From M0108 sp963841065 (GTDB taxonomy: Bacteria; Pseudomonadota; Gammaproteobacteria; Chromatiales; Chromatiaceae), in the NCBI GenBank assembly GCA_963841065.1, contig CAWJBI010000058.1:62001-126000 (forward strand): a stretch of 64,000 bases of DNA. Reading direction: 5' to 3'. Below are positions 45,864-55,154 of this stretch, piece after piece. Both the position numbers and the translations under genes were made by a program. Position 1 is the first letter of the stretch. Every line of letters begins with the position of its first letter. The notes under the pieces were generated by a model. The model was not told where the DNA came from, made no database searches, and was given only the letters and a program-made list of their open reading frames with translations.

Positions 45864-46309
45864 TGCGCTATGTGGTAGATGCCAGCGTCGCCATCAAATG
45901 GTTCTTCCAGTCGGCGCCGGACGAAGAGGATGTCGATGCCGCCGTCACCCTGCTGCGCACCAATAGGAACGGGTTGGCTGACTTCTATCAACCGCCGCAT
46001 TTCGTCGCCGAGGTGGCAGCGGTGTTGGCTAGGAAGAAACCGGATGAGGCTCAGGCGGACTTGGGCGACCTGCTCGAAATCGAGTTTCGGCTCATCGGGG
46101 ATGCCACGATCCATCAGACCGCTCTCGACCTGGCTATCCGCCTGGATCACCATCTGTTCGACACGCTCTACCACGCCGTGGCGCTGCATACACCAGGGGC
46201 ACTGCTGGTCACCGCCGATCGGCGCTATTTCACCAAGGCTGAGCCGATTGGCCACATCCTCCTGCTGAACAATCCCCTGCTGACCGCCCGCGAGCATCAG
46301 GACGCCTGA
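45863..46309 (+). CDS. VapC-type PIN-domain toxin
   Basis: A 148-residue PIN-domain ribonuclease. The acidic metal-binding residues are visible: VVDASVAIKW (Asp6), FVAEVAAVLARKK, LDHHLFDTLYHAVAL (Asp) and LLVTADRRYF (Asp). VapC toxins cleave tRNA or rRNA to stop translation and are neutralised by VapB. It overlaps the antitoxin stop by one base. It sits directly before a restriction-modification gene with a 24-base gap, so this looks like a defence/accessory block. Confidence 0.88.
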   Translation: MRYVVDASVAIKWFFQSAPDEEDVDAAVTLLRTNRNGLADFYQPPHFVAEVAAVLARKKPDEAQADLGDLLEIEFRLIGDATIHQTALDLAIRLDHHLFDTLYHAVALHTPGALLVTADRRYFTKAEPIGHILLLNNPLLTAREHQDA

Positions 46310-46333
46310 CACAGCCCCCACCGAGACTCCCGG

Positions 46334-48817
46334 ATGACCAAGACCAAGAGGCCCAAAGACCGGCCCGGTACGCCATTCCCCACCATGGCCGATGCCCTGC
46401 ACCAGCAAGGCGACTGGCTGTGGATACCGCTGCGCGACGAATGGCGCGACGTCGCCAACAAGCCCGAGGAGATAGTCCGGCAGCGGTTCATCCGCGCCCT
46501 GGTCGACCACTATGGCTACCGCCTGGAACAGATGGATCAGGAGCGCCGCACCCAGCATGGGCTCAAGAGCCCGCGCGCCGATATCGTGATATGGGAGTCC
46601 GCCGCCGATAAGGCGGACAACCGGACGCCGGTGTTGGTGATCGAGTGCAAAACCGACAGCATCGAGATCCAAGAGCGGGACTACTACCAGGGCGAGTCCT
46701 ACACCCGGGCTGTGGGCTGCGAGTTCTTCATCGCCACCAATGCCCATCACACCGCCATCTTCCGTCTGGTACCCGGTTTGCCCGGGGAGTTTATCGCCAT
46801 CAACGAGATCCCGCGCGCCACCGACTGGGGCTCGGCCATCCGCCTGAAGCAGATCCGCGAGTCACTGCGCACCTTCAACCGCAAAGAATTCCAGGATCTC
46901 CTGTTCGTCTGCCACGGCATCCTGCGCGATGTGCACAAGATGGACCCGGGCCGCGCCTTCGACACCATTTCGAAGATTCTCTTTATCAAGATGTACATCG
47001 AGCGCTCCGGCCTGCACGGCACCTTCACGACCGACTATCTCGATCGCCGCGCCGCCTCGCGGATGCCCAACGATGCGCTGGTCCACGACGGCCTTTTCGA
47101 TCTGACCAAGAGCTACTACCGGACGGACGCCCTGTTCGCCGAGTCCGACAAGCTCGACATCTCGGAAGAGACCTTCCGCCGCATCGTCAGGCAACTGGAG
47201 CGCTTCGACCTCTCCAAGACCGGCGACGACATCAAGGGCCTGGCCTTCGAGCGCTTTCTCGGCACCACCTTCCGGGGCGAGCTGGGGCAGTTCTTTACGC
47301 CCCGTCCGATCGTCGATTTCATGGTCGAACTGCTCGACCCGCGGGAGCAGGAGCTGATTTGCGATCCAGCGGCGGGATCGGGCGGTTTTCTTATTCGCGC
47401 CTTCGAGCATGTCCGCGACCAGATCCAGGCCGACATCCAATGCCAGAAGGACGCCGAGCGCGTCCGCATCGAGGCCCTGGGTCTGCCGGAAGACGATGAA
47501 GAGCGCGAGATCGACGCCGCCTTCGACCGCCTCAACCAGGAACTGCTGCCCAGCCGTGACGACAACCAGCCCATCGACACCCGCCTCGGCCGGTTGGCCT
47601 GGCAGTGCATCTACGGCACCGACGCCGAGCCGCGCGCCGCCCGCACCGCCAAGATGAACATGATCATGCACGGCGACGGACACGGCGGCATCCACTATCA
47701 CGACGGGCTGTTGGACATTAATGGCATCTTCAATAGCCGCTTCGATCTGGTACTCACCAATCCGCCGTTCGGCTCCAACGTCGGCGCGGACCAGAAGGTC
47801 GGGGCCAGCGACGAAACCCGCGTGCCGACCGACATGGAATATTGCTATCGGTGCAAGGCGCGCTATGGCGAGGCCTGGGCGGCCAGCCATCGACGCCTGA
47901 CCCAGGCCGTTGCCGAGAAGACCCCGATCCTCGATCTGTTCGAGATCGGCAAGGGCAAGAACAACCGCCCGACCGAGCTGATCTTCGTCGAGCGCTGTCT
48001 GAGCCTGCTCAAGCCCGCTGGACGCATGGGCATCGTGCTGCCCGACGGCAATCTCAACAATCCGTCCCTGGCCTGGCTGCGCCGCTGGGCCGAGGGCAAG
48101 GCCCGACTCCTGGCCGTGGTCAGCCTGCCGGAAGAGACCTTCCGCTCCAGCAACGCCACCGTGAAGGCATCGCTGGTCTTTCTGCGCCGCTTTACCATAG
48201 ACGACGCGACGGCTTGGGAAGCCGCCTGGACGCAGGCCCATGCCGACCTGGACGACGCCTTCGATACCCGTCGCCACGCCCTGCACGCGGAGTACGCGCC
48301 GCGCATCCTGACCGGCGACGATGCCGATCTCGCCCGCCTGCTCGCCGAACTCTCGGGGCTGGGTCTGAGTTACGCCTTGCCCTCCTGGCAGCGCGGCGAA
48401 CCGCCGGCCTATCCCCGCGCCATCGGCCCGACGCAACAGGGCCGGCCAATCTGGCGCGACGGGACCGACAAGCTTCATCGCAAGGCGGCAACCGAGATCA
48501 AACGCCAGGCCCAAACGGCACTGGCCGCGGTCCGTAAGACCTGCGATGCCGGGCTGGCGGAGCTCAAGTCCAAGTACCGCGCCCTGGACGAGGCCCACAC
48601 CGCCGCGCTCTGGGCGCGGGTGCGCGAGCTGTTCGATTATCCGGTCTTCGTCGCCGCGCCCAAGACCGTCGGCATCACCTCCACCGGCGAGACCGGCGAA
48701 GGGGTGGCCAATGAGCTACCCGCCCTGCTCGATGCCTACCGCACGTTCCAAGCCTGGCTGGAACAAGGGGCCGCACCGGAGCAGACGCCAAATTTTCCGC
48801 TACCCTCCGCTGCCTGA
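46334..48817 (+). CDS. Fused restriction nuclease and N6-adenine methylase (type IIB/I-like RM subunit)
   Basis: An 827-residue protein joining two activities. Residues 45-140 form an HSDR_N-like PD-(D/E)xK nuclease (RADIVIWES with Asp83; VLVIECKTDS with Glu104 and Lys106; YYQGESYTRA). Then comes an HsdM-like methylase: GQFFTPRPIVDFMVELL, AdoMet motif DPAAGSGGF at 344-352, and catalytic NPPFG at 476-480, with a helical C-terminus. No HsdR helicase is encoded nearby. A nuclease-methylase fusion followed by a separate specificity gene is the plan of BcgI-like type IIB systems, which cut on both sides of their site. The alternative is a methylase with a decayed nuclease; the catalytic residues look intact. 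Confidence 0.82.
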   Translation: MTKTKRPKDRPGTPFPTMADALHQQGDWLWIPLRDEWRDVANKPEEIVRQRFIRALVDHYGYRLEQMDQERRTQHGLKSPRADIVIWESAADKADNRTPVLVIECKTDSIEIQERDYYQGESYTRAVGCEFFIATNAHHTAIFRLVPGLPGEFIAINEIPRATDWGSAIRLKQIRESLRTFNRKEFQDLLFVCHGILRDVHKMDPGRAFDTISKILFIKMYIERSGLHGTFTTDYLDRRAASRMPNDALVHDGLFDLTKSYYRTDALFAESDKLDISEETFRRIVRQLERFDLSKTGDDIKGLAFERFLGTTFRGELGQFFTPRPIVDFMVELLDPREQELICDPAAGSGGFLIRAFEHVRDQIQADIQCQKDAERVRIEALGLPEDDEEREIDAAFDRLNQELLPSRDDNQPIDTRLGRLAWQCIYGTDAEPRAARTAKMNMIMHGDGHGGIHYHDGLLDINGIFNSRFDLVLTNPPFGSNVGADQKVGASDETRVPTDMEYCYRCKARYGEAWAASHRRLTQAVAEKTPILDLFEIGKGKNNRPTELIFVERCLSLLKPAGRMGIVLPDGNLNNPSLAWLRRWAEGKARLLAVVSLPEETFRSSNATVKASLVFLRRFTIDDATAWEAAWTQAHADLDDAFDTRRHALHAEYAPRILTGDDADLARLLAELSGLGLSYALPSWQRGEPPAYPRAIGPTQQGRPIWRDGTDKLHRKAATEIKRQAQTALAAVRKTCDAGLAELKSKYRALDEAHTAALWARVRELFDYPVFVAAPKTVGITSTGETGEGVANELPALLDAYRTFQAWLEQGAAPEQTPNFPLPSAA

Positions 48818-48888
48818 TCCGGTGGTGGAGGGAGATCGAGCGCTGGATCGAGGATAACGCGACCGCCGTTCCCGTCAGCACCTATCCG

Positions 48889-50221
48889 ATGCGACCGCTG
48901 CGCGATGTGCTGCGCGAGCGTCGAGAACCCCTGTCGCTGAGGGATGGCTTGGGCGATTGGCAGGCGATCACCGTCAAGTTCTCGGGCGAGGCGATCCCGC
49001 GCCAACGCGATCATGCCTTCAAGGGTACGATGTTCGCGGCCTATGCGGGGGATCTCGTCTTCTCCAAGATCGATGCCCGTAACGGAGCCATTGGCTTGAT
49101 CCCGGACCGCCTTCCGAAGGCCGTCGTGACCAGCGAATACCCGATCCTAATCCCCGATCCGGCAACGCTTCGAGCCGCATACCTGCACCTTCTGATGGGG
49201 GCTGAACACTTCAAGGCGGACTTGCAGCGCAAGGCATCCGGTACCAGTGGACGTAAACGGATAACACCGGAAGGATTCCTCGGTTTGGTCGTCCCGGTGC
49301 CCACGTTGGCCGAGCAGGACGCGCTGGTCTCGGCCTATTCCGCCGCTCTCGATCATGCCGCCAGGCTGGAGCAGGAGGCCCAGGCCATCGAAGATGCTGG
49401 ACTGCGCGCCTTCGAGGCCGCGCTCGGGGTCACCGCGCCGCCGCCCTTGCCGGAGCGACCGGTGTTCGTGGCACGGTTCAGGGACATCGAGCAGTGGAGT
49501 CATGAGGGAACGCTGCGCGCGTCGCTTGGTAATCGCGACGGTCAGTACGGCAACTTATCCTGTAATTCAGTTACGCGACGTAGTTGCCGAGCATCGAGTT
49601 ACGGCTTGGAGCCAAAAATCACCCGCCAACCGCCCTGCTCTGTGCACGCTCGATGCCTTACCTTCGAGTAGCCAACGTTCAACGCGGTCACCTGATTCTT
49701 GATGAGATCAAGACCATGCAACGTGCCAGAGTGAGCAATCTGCTAGCGACTTCGGCTGGAGAGCGGGTGACATCCTGTTTTGTCGAGGGGAACGGCAGTC
49801 GGAAAGCAGAGTTGGGACGAGTGGCTTTATGGCATGGCCAAATTGCTGATTGCGTTCACCAAAATCACATCATCAAGGCAAGGCCAGATCGTGTCGCTTG
49901 CTACCTGAGGTTTCGCCGATGGCGATGCGGTTCAACATCGCAGCGGGAAGAGATCGATTTTTTCGAATGACGGGAACAGACGACCAGTGGATTAGGAACG
50001 ATTCAACTCCAGCGTTATCCGGTCAGCGCCGATTCCATTACCGACCCATAAGCGATCAGCGACGATTGATGGAGGTCTTAGCCAATGCCAGCCAATCCGC
50101 CGCAACCAAACGTACCGAAGCCCAAACCCTGCGCGCCTCCGCCTGGACCGCCTTCGAGTCCGCCCTGTTCACGACCAACGACAGCCCCGAGTCGCATGCC
50201 GGCGGATCGACCCGGCCATGA
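48889..50221 (+). pseudogene. Restriction-modification specificity subunit (HsdS-like), broken in its second half
   Basis: Downstream partner of the nuclease-methylase. The first target-recognition half is in one frame: MRPLRDVLRERREPLSL, FAAYAGDLVFSKIDARNGAIGLIPD, ASGTSGRKRITPEGFLGLVVPVPTLAEQDALVSAYSAALD, an HsdS-like coiled spacer. After about 49520 the frame breaks repeatedly; pieces of a second TRD remain in other frames (YPVIQLRDVVAE, YLRVANVQRGHLILDEIKTMQ, RKAELGRVALWHGQIADCVHQNHIIKARPD, FNIAAGRDRFFRMTGT, and a closing TLRASAWTAFESALF). At least four shifts are needed, more than in other genes here, so true decay is possible. If so, the methylase-nuclease would lack half its specificity. 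The start may lie upstream of 48889, in the first bases after the hsdM stop. Confidence 0.75.
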
Positions 50222-50491
50222 GAGCGCAATGGATATGTCCCGCTAGACGATGGGGCAGGCGTCGAGGGGGCGTGAGGGGAGAGGCGGACCGGTCCACAGC
50301 GCTGGCCCTGCTGTTTGGCATGCAGGGGACAGACTGACGCCTGGATCATTCACAAGAAGCCAGGGTTAGACAAAGGGCGCGGCGCGGGGCGCCTAGCGGC
50401 GCTTTGTCGGCGGGGGTGGCCCGCCGACCCTGGTTGCTGGCCTTGTGACGACCCGAACCATGAAGGCTACCGGGGTATGCGCGCCCCCCGG
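50222..50491. other. Intergenic region with GC-rich inverted repeats
   Basis: This 270-base gap between convergent broken genes contains GC-rich repeats near 50380-50440 that could terminate transcription in both directions. No ORF is supported. Confidence 0.3.
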
Positions 50492-51599
50492 CTAATCGCT
50501 CCCGGTGTAGACCCGCATGATCCGGAAGGGTAGCTCGGCGCCATCGACGCCGCCGTTCAGCGGTGGCGCGCGATGGAGCTGGTTCACGGCGATGTAGAGC
50601 CAGTCAGGCTCGCCGAAATCCAGGGCGTCGGGCCACTGGAGCCGGTCGTCCGCGACCAGGGTCTCCAGCTGGCCGTCCGGGCTCAGGACGCTGATGGCGT
50701 TTTGACTCAGGTCGGTGAAGTAGTGATTGCCCTCGGCGTCGGTGGAGGCCCCATCCGAGACCGGCTTGGGTCCGGCCTTGGCGATGGCGGCGGCGATGGT
50801 CGCGTCGTCCGCCCCCTCGCGCAGCAGCCGCGCCGGCACCTGGTACCAGGTCTTGCCGTTCATGGCCCCGAAGTAGAGGGTCTCGCCGTCCGCGGACAGG
50901 GTGATGGGATTGACCGCGATGCGGGCCGGCTTGAGCTTCCCGTCCGCCCCGGGCAGGCCGATGACCCGGCCCTCGACCACCAGGTCCAGGTCCTCTGCCT
51001 GCAGGGCGGGCGAGGCGGTGAAGCGCCGGGAGGCTGCGCTGGTTGAGGTCCACGATCACCAGCGCGGGGGCCTGGCCGCCGCCCACGATCGGCGATGTAG
51101 ACGAAGCCCCGGTCCGTCGTCCACCGCCAGGTCGTTGAGAAAGCTCCCGGCGGGGCCGTCTCGGGTGGGAAGTCGTAGCGGAAGACCGGCTTGCCGTCGG
51201 CGAGGGAGAAGGCCAGCAGCTTGGGCGGCTGGTCGGGCTGGTGGGCGGGTCTCCCAGACCATTGTCGAGCACCCAGAGGCGTTCCTGGCGGTCGATGCGG
51301 ATGCCCAGGACGCTGTTCAGCACCTCCGGACCCGAGCCGAAGGGCCCGTTCCAGGCCGAGTCCGGCCAGGGCCGGTAGCTCTTGGGCCCGGTGACCTCGA
51401 TGAGTTGCGCCTCGGCGCGGCGGAATTGGTGAACCGTGGCGAAGACGCGCCCCGATCCGGTGACCGCGAGATTGCCGGGATTGATGGGCAACTCCGCCAC
51501 CGCCTCGATGGCGCCCGGGAGCAGTTGCTCCCCGGCCAAGGCCGGCAGGGTGACGAGCGAGGGCAGGACCAGCAGGAGGGCGGCAAGGGCGGGACGCAT
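50492..51599 (-). pseudogene. Secreted Yellow/MRJP-like beta-propeller protein, multiply frameshifted
   Basis: The ATG at 51599 gives a signal peptide (MRPALAALLLVLPSLVTLPALAGE) and AVAELPINPGNLAVTGSGRVFATVHQF, then NSVLGIRIDRQERLWVLDNGLG. Later pieces in other frames are PPKLLAFSLADGKPVFRYDFPPETAP, SFLNDLAVDD, FVYIADRG, ALVIVDLNQRSLPALHR, and finally one long frame from VEGRVIGLPGADGKLKPARIAVNPITLSADGETLYFGAM to FRIMRVYTGSD. This is a major-royal-jelly/Yellow-type propeller of about 360 residues, related to SMP-30-like lactonases. At least five shifts lie between about 51040 and 51260. The activity of bacterial members is unclear. Clustering of the errors suggests either decay or a poorly sequenced patch. 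Confidence 0.7.
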
Positions 51600-51796
51600 G
51601 GCATGCTCCAATGGAGACCTCAAAAGGCACCTAGGCTTATCGGGATGGGGGGTTGGGGATCACGGCCGGACTGTGCACACGGCCAGAAATCGGCGTGTTC
51701 CTGCCGTGCGAGTCAGGGACCTGGCCCGCACGGGCTCGCGGTTCATCCACCCATACTTTAAATATCGTCTGATGACCAATAAGTCCAGAGGCTCCC

Positions 51797-52045
51797 ATGC
51801 AAACGCTTTCTGTCGCCGACGCCAAGGCTCGCCTCTCTGCCCTGCTCACCCAGGTTGAGGCAGGGGAGGAGGTCGTTATCACCCGTCGCGGAGTGCCGAT
51901 CGCGCGGATCGTCGCCGAACCGGTCGCGCCTAACCAGCCCTTCGATTTAGCGGAATTATTCGCGTTCGTAGATCATCAACCCCTGCACTCAGGCCCTGAC
52001 GCGAGCGAATTTACGACTGGTCTCCGGGCAGGGGAGCGCTACTAA
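51797..52045 (+). CDS. Phd/YefM-type antitoxin
   Basis: An 82-residue antitoxin of the Phd family: MQTLSVADAKARLSALLTQVEAGEEVVITRRGVPIARIV is the typical DNA-binding N-terminus, and the tail (FDLAELFAFVDHQPLHSGPDASEFTTGLRAGERY) would bind the toxin. Its stop overlaps or abuts the ATG at 52045 of a PIN-domain toxin. Upstream, TAAATA (about 51760) may be a -10 element. The toxin gene is damaged, so this antitoxin may be an orphan in practice. Confidence 0.82.
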   Translation: MQTLSVADAKARLSALLTQVEAGEEVVITRRGVPIARIVAEPVAPNQPFDLAELFAFVDHQPLHSGPDASEFTTGLRAGERY

Positions 52046-52450
52046 TGCGCCGCTATCTCGACACCTCCTTGCTGGTGGCGGTCTTGATTCGTGAGGCCGG
52101 CACCGCTGCCCAAAATCCTATTTGGCGTCATGCGGCGATCGGCCACTCTTGATCTCACGCTGGGTCATCGCTGAATTCTCGTCAGCCCTGGCGATCAAGG
52201 TACGCACCGGCGCCATTACCACGAGCGAACAAGCAGCGGCGCTCATGATGTTTCGCCGGTTCAGTGAACGGCGTTTGCGGGTATTGGATATCAAGGCAAG
52301 GGATTTCGCTATGGCCGCCAGCATGTGGGATCAAAGCGGCATACCCCTCCGGGCCGGCGATGCGTTACATCTGGCGGTCTGTGTGAGAGTGACGGCACGC
52401 ATCGCCACTTACGATGGCGGGTTGGCCACAGCAGCGCAGCATCATGGCAT
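52045..52450 (+). pseudogene. VapC-type PIN-domain toxin, frameshifted and 3'-truncated
   Basis: The ATG at 52045 gives MRRYLDTSLLVAVLIREAGTAAQ (Asp6 of the PIN active site). Near 52118 a base is missing and the frame moves to LASCGDRPLLISRWVIAEFSSALAIKVRTGAITTSEQAAALMMF, then DFAMAASMWDQSGIPLRAGDALHLAV and RIATYDGGLATAAQHHGI. At about 52450 recognisable VapC sequence ends a few residues before the expected C-terminus, and the DNA beyond is the antisense of the S66 peptidase gene. The toxin is therefore probably inactive, or at least altered at its end. Confidence 0.7.
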
Positions 52451-53299
52451 AGTCCCGGGCAAAGCCCGGGAGATCGCCATAGGCCGACCCGCACAACATG
52501 GCGATCACATCCAGGGTCCCGCCGATGAGGCGGCCCGCCACCCGGCACTGATAATCCGGCTGGGTTTCCTGGTGCTGACATTGCCACCGGATCGGGGCCG
52601 TGCGATCAAAGTGCCTGATGTCCGGGGGCAGCTTGTCCCAATCGCTGTCATGGGGTTGATAGCGGTCGGCGGCGTACTGGGTAAAGCTCGCGCCCGACCC
52701 CAGGGTGACGACCTGGTGCCAGTAGGCCAGGCCCGGGGCCGTGGGATCGATGGGACACTCCCAGAGATTGGTGCCGGACCAGGTCGCGATGCCGGTGAGG
52801 AGGCTGTAGGGCAGCATGAAGGTACTGAGGTCCGAATAGCCGATGATCCATTTGGGGCGGGCCGCGGACAGGGCGGCGAAATCGAGGTAGGGCAGGATAT
52901 CGATGAGGAACTCCCCGCCATTGGGCGGGAAGACCGCCCCGATAGCCGGGTCCAGCAACATGCGCTGGAGTTCCTCGGCGCGCTCGGGCGCCGGGGCGCT
53001 CAGCAGGCTGTCGCCCCAGAGGCACTCCCCCTCTTGGTGGCCGTAGCCCAGATTGGCCAGGATCCCGTAGGCAAAGCGCATGCGCGGCTCCAGTTGCGGC
53101 TTGACACCCGCCGAGGGGGAGGTGATGCCCATGACCGCCCCCCGCCGCAGGGGCGCGGGGAACCGTATCCGCCGGCTCCCGATCTCCCCCGACTGGGCGC
53201 CACACCACACCCCGCCAGCCCCGCGAGGCCGGCCCCGGCGGCGCCGCCAAGGATGCCCATACCGGCCAGTCGCAGAAATCGCCTTCTATCCGTGGACAC
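52447..53299 (-). pseudogene. S66-family LD-carboxypeptidase-like lipoprotein, truncated at its 3' end
   Basis: The ATG at 53299 starts MSTDRRRFLRLAGMGILGGAAGAGLAGLAGC, a twin-arginine signal with a lipobox. Near 53200 the frame shifts to PLRRGAVMGITSPSAGVKPQLEPRMRFAYGILANLGY, continuing LLDPAIGAVFPPNGGEFLIDILPYL, PKWIIGYSDLSTFMLPYSLLTGIATWSG (nucleophile Ser in GYSD) and GRLIGGTLDVIAMLCGSAYGDLPGFARDYA. S66 enzymes (LdcA/MccF) need a Glu and His in the following 80-100 residues, but here the sequence runs straight into the antisense of vapC at about 52450. The protein would lack its catalytic Glu/His, so it is a truncated pseudogene or a product of misassembly. Confidence 0.72.
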
Positions 53300-53367
53300 C
53301 TTTCACCTCGTCAAGACTTGGGGTTTGATACCCAACACACCTTGAATTTTGAGTTGCCCGGGCCCTC

Positions 53368-54165
53368 TCAATCCCGCCGGCGCGCCATGACCAGGCCCGC
53401 GATGATGACCGCCAGGGACACGAACAAGAGGATGAGGGAGGCCAGGGCATTGATCTGGGGCGAGACGCCCAGGCGGACGCTGGAATAAACAACCATGGGC
53501 AGGGTGGTGGAGGCGGGCCCGGCGACGAAACTGGCGATGACCAGGTCGTCCAGGGACAGGGTGAAGGCCAACAGCCAGGCGGACAGCAGGGCCGGGGCGA
53601 TCAGCGGCAGGGTGATGCGCAGATAGACCACCAGGGGCCGGGCACCCAGATCCATGGCCGCCTCCTCCAGGGAGCGATCCATCTGCGCCAGGCGCGCCCG
53701 GATCACCACGGTGGCATAGGCCATGCTGAAGGTTATATGGGCGATGGCGATGGTGGTGAAGCCGCGCCCGTCGGGCCAGCCGATGCCGTGCTGCATGGCG
53801 ACGAAGAGGAGCAGAAGGGACAGACCGATGAGGACGTCCGGCATGACCAGGGGTGCCGTGAGCAGGAGTTCGAAACCGCCGCGCCCGCGAAAGCGCCCAT
53901 ACCGGACCAGGGCCATGGCCGCCAGGGTGCCCAGGACCACCGCCAGGGTGGCATTCACCGCCGCGATACGAACGCTCAGCCAGGCGGCGTCGAGGATCTG
54001 GGTGTTGCGCAGCAGTTCGCCATACCAGTGGGTCGAGAATCCGCCCCAGACGGTCACCAGGCGCGAGGCGTTGAAGGAATAGATGACCAGCAGCAGCACG
54101 GGCACATAGAGGAAGGCGTAGCCGAAGGCCAAGAGGCTGTAGATGGGCCAGCGACGACCCTTCAT
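53368..54165 (-). CDS. potI: Polyamine ABC transporter permease, PotC/PotI type
   Basis: Inner-membrane permease of a putrescine/spermidine importer, 265 residues with about six membrane helices. The ATP-binding-protein contact loop (EAA motif) is EEAAMDLGARPLVVYLRITLPLIAPALLSAWLLAFTLSLDDLVIASFVAG. It is the last gene of a leftward operon: binding protein, ATPase, permease, permease. Its ATG at 54165 overlaps the upstream permease stop by four bases. The order binding protein-ATPase-permease-permease matches potFGHI rather than potABCD, so PotI is the better name; the substrate (putrescine versus spermidine) is inferred. Confidence 0.88.
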   Translation of the reverse strand: MKGRRWPIYSLLAFGYAFLYVPVLLLVIYSFNASRLVTVWGGFSTHWYGELLRNTQILDAAWLSVRIAAVNATLAVVLGTLAAMALVRYGRFRGRGGFELLLTAPLVMPDVLIGLSLLLLFVAMQHGIGWPDGRGFTTIAIAHITFSMAYATVVIRARLAQMDRSLEEAAMDLGARPLVVYLRITLPLIAPALLSAWLLAFTLSLDDLVIASFVAGPASTTLPMVVYSSVRLGVSPQINALASLILLFVSLAVIIAGLVMARRRD

Positions 54166-55106
54166 GACTCACCCTCCAGGCTCGACTGCCAGCGTTGGAG
54201 GGCGACGAAGGGCACCACCAGCACGGCGAGCAGTACCAGGGCCAGGGCCGAGGCCAGGGGCCAATCCTTATTGGAGAAGAATTCGGTCCAGAGCATGCGC
54301 CCGATCATGAGGGAATCGGGCCCGCCCAGGAGGTCCGGGATGACGAATTCGCCCACCGCCGGGATAAAAACCAGCAGGCTGCCGGCCAGGATGCCAGACA
54401 GTGACAGCGGCAGGGTCACGCGCACGAAGGCCCGCCAGGGCCGGCAACCCAGATCCGCCGCCGCCTCCAGCAGGGTAAGGTCCAGGCGGCTGAGGGTGGC
54501 GTAGAGGGGCAGGACCATGAAGGGCAGGTAGGAATAGACGATGCCGATATAGACTGCCAGGGGCGTATGCAGGATGGTCAGGGGTTCGTCGATCAGCCCC
54601 AGGGATATCAAAAAGTTGTTGAGCAGGCCATTGTTTTTGAGGATGCCGATCCAGGCATAGACGCGAATCAGGAAGGAGGTCCAGAAGGGCAGTATGATCA
54701 GCATCAGCAGGGGTATCCGCCAGCGCTCCGGGGCGGTGGCGATGGCATAAGCCATGGGGTAGCCGATGAGCAGACAGAGCAGGGTGCACACCAGCCCCAC
54801 CCAGAGGGAATTGAGGAAGGCGGCGCGATAGAGGTCATCCGCCCAGGCCAGGGTGTAATTGCCCAGGTTGATGCGAATCTGGAGCACCGAATCGTCCACC
54901 CATTCCAGGAGGGCCGAATAGGGCGGCTGGGCCACCAGGGGCTCCGCCAGGCTGATCTGGAAAAGGATGACAAAGGGCAGAAAGAAGAAGAACAGCAGCC
55001 AGAAATAGGGCAGGCCAATGTTGACCCAGTGCCCGGGCTGCCAGTGCCAGCCACGAAACAGACGGTACCGCAAGCCCTCGCCCCCCGGGCCCCTCTGCTG
55101 GCTCAT
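54162..55106 (-). CDS. potH: Polyamine ABC transporter permease, PotB/PotH type
   Basis: First permease of the polyamine importer, 314 residues, six membrane helices (WVNIGLPYFWLLFFFFLPFVILFQISLAEPL, LCTLLCLLIGYPMAYAIAT, LMLIILPFWTSFLIRVYAWIGILKNNGLLNNFLISLGLI). The EAA loop reads EAAADLGCRPWRAFVRVTLPLSLSGILAGSLLVFIPAVGEFVIPDLLGG. It lies 48 bases after the ATPase gene and overlaps the next permease by four bases, so both permeases are translated together and probably form a heterodimeric channel. Confidence 0.9.
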   Translation of the reverse strand: MSQQRGPGGEGLRYRLFRGWHWQPGHWVNIGLPYFWLLFFFFLPFVILFQISLAEPLVAQPPYSALLEWVDDSVLQIRINLGNYTLAWADDLYRAAFLNSLWVGLVCTLLCLLIGYPMAYAIATAPERWRIPLLMLIILPFWTSFLIRVYAWIGILKNNGLLNNFLISLGLIDEPLTILHTPLAVYIGIVYSYLPFMVLPLYATLSRLDLTLLEAAADLGCRPWRAFVRVTLPLSLSGILAGSLLVFIPAVGEFVIPDLLGGPDSLMIGRMLWTEFFSNKDWPLASALALVLLAVLVVPFVALQRWQSSLEGES

Positions 55107-55154
55107 GCCGGGGCTCTCCCCGGCATCCGATGGCGACCCTGGCTAACCATGGCG

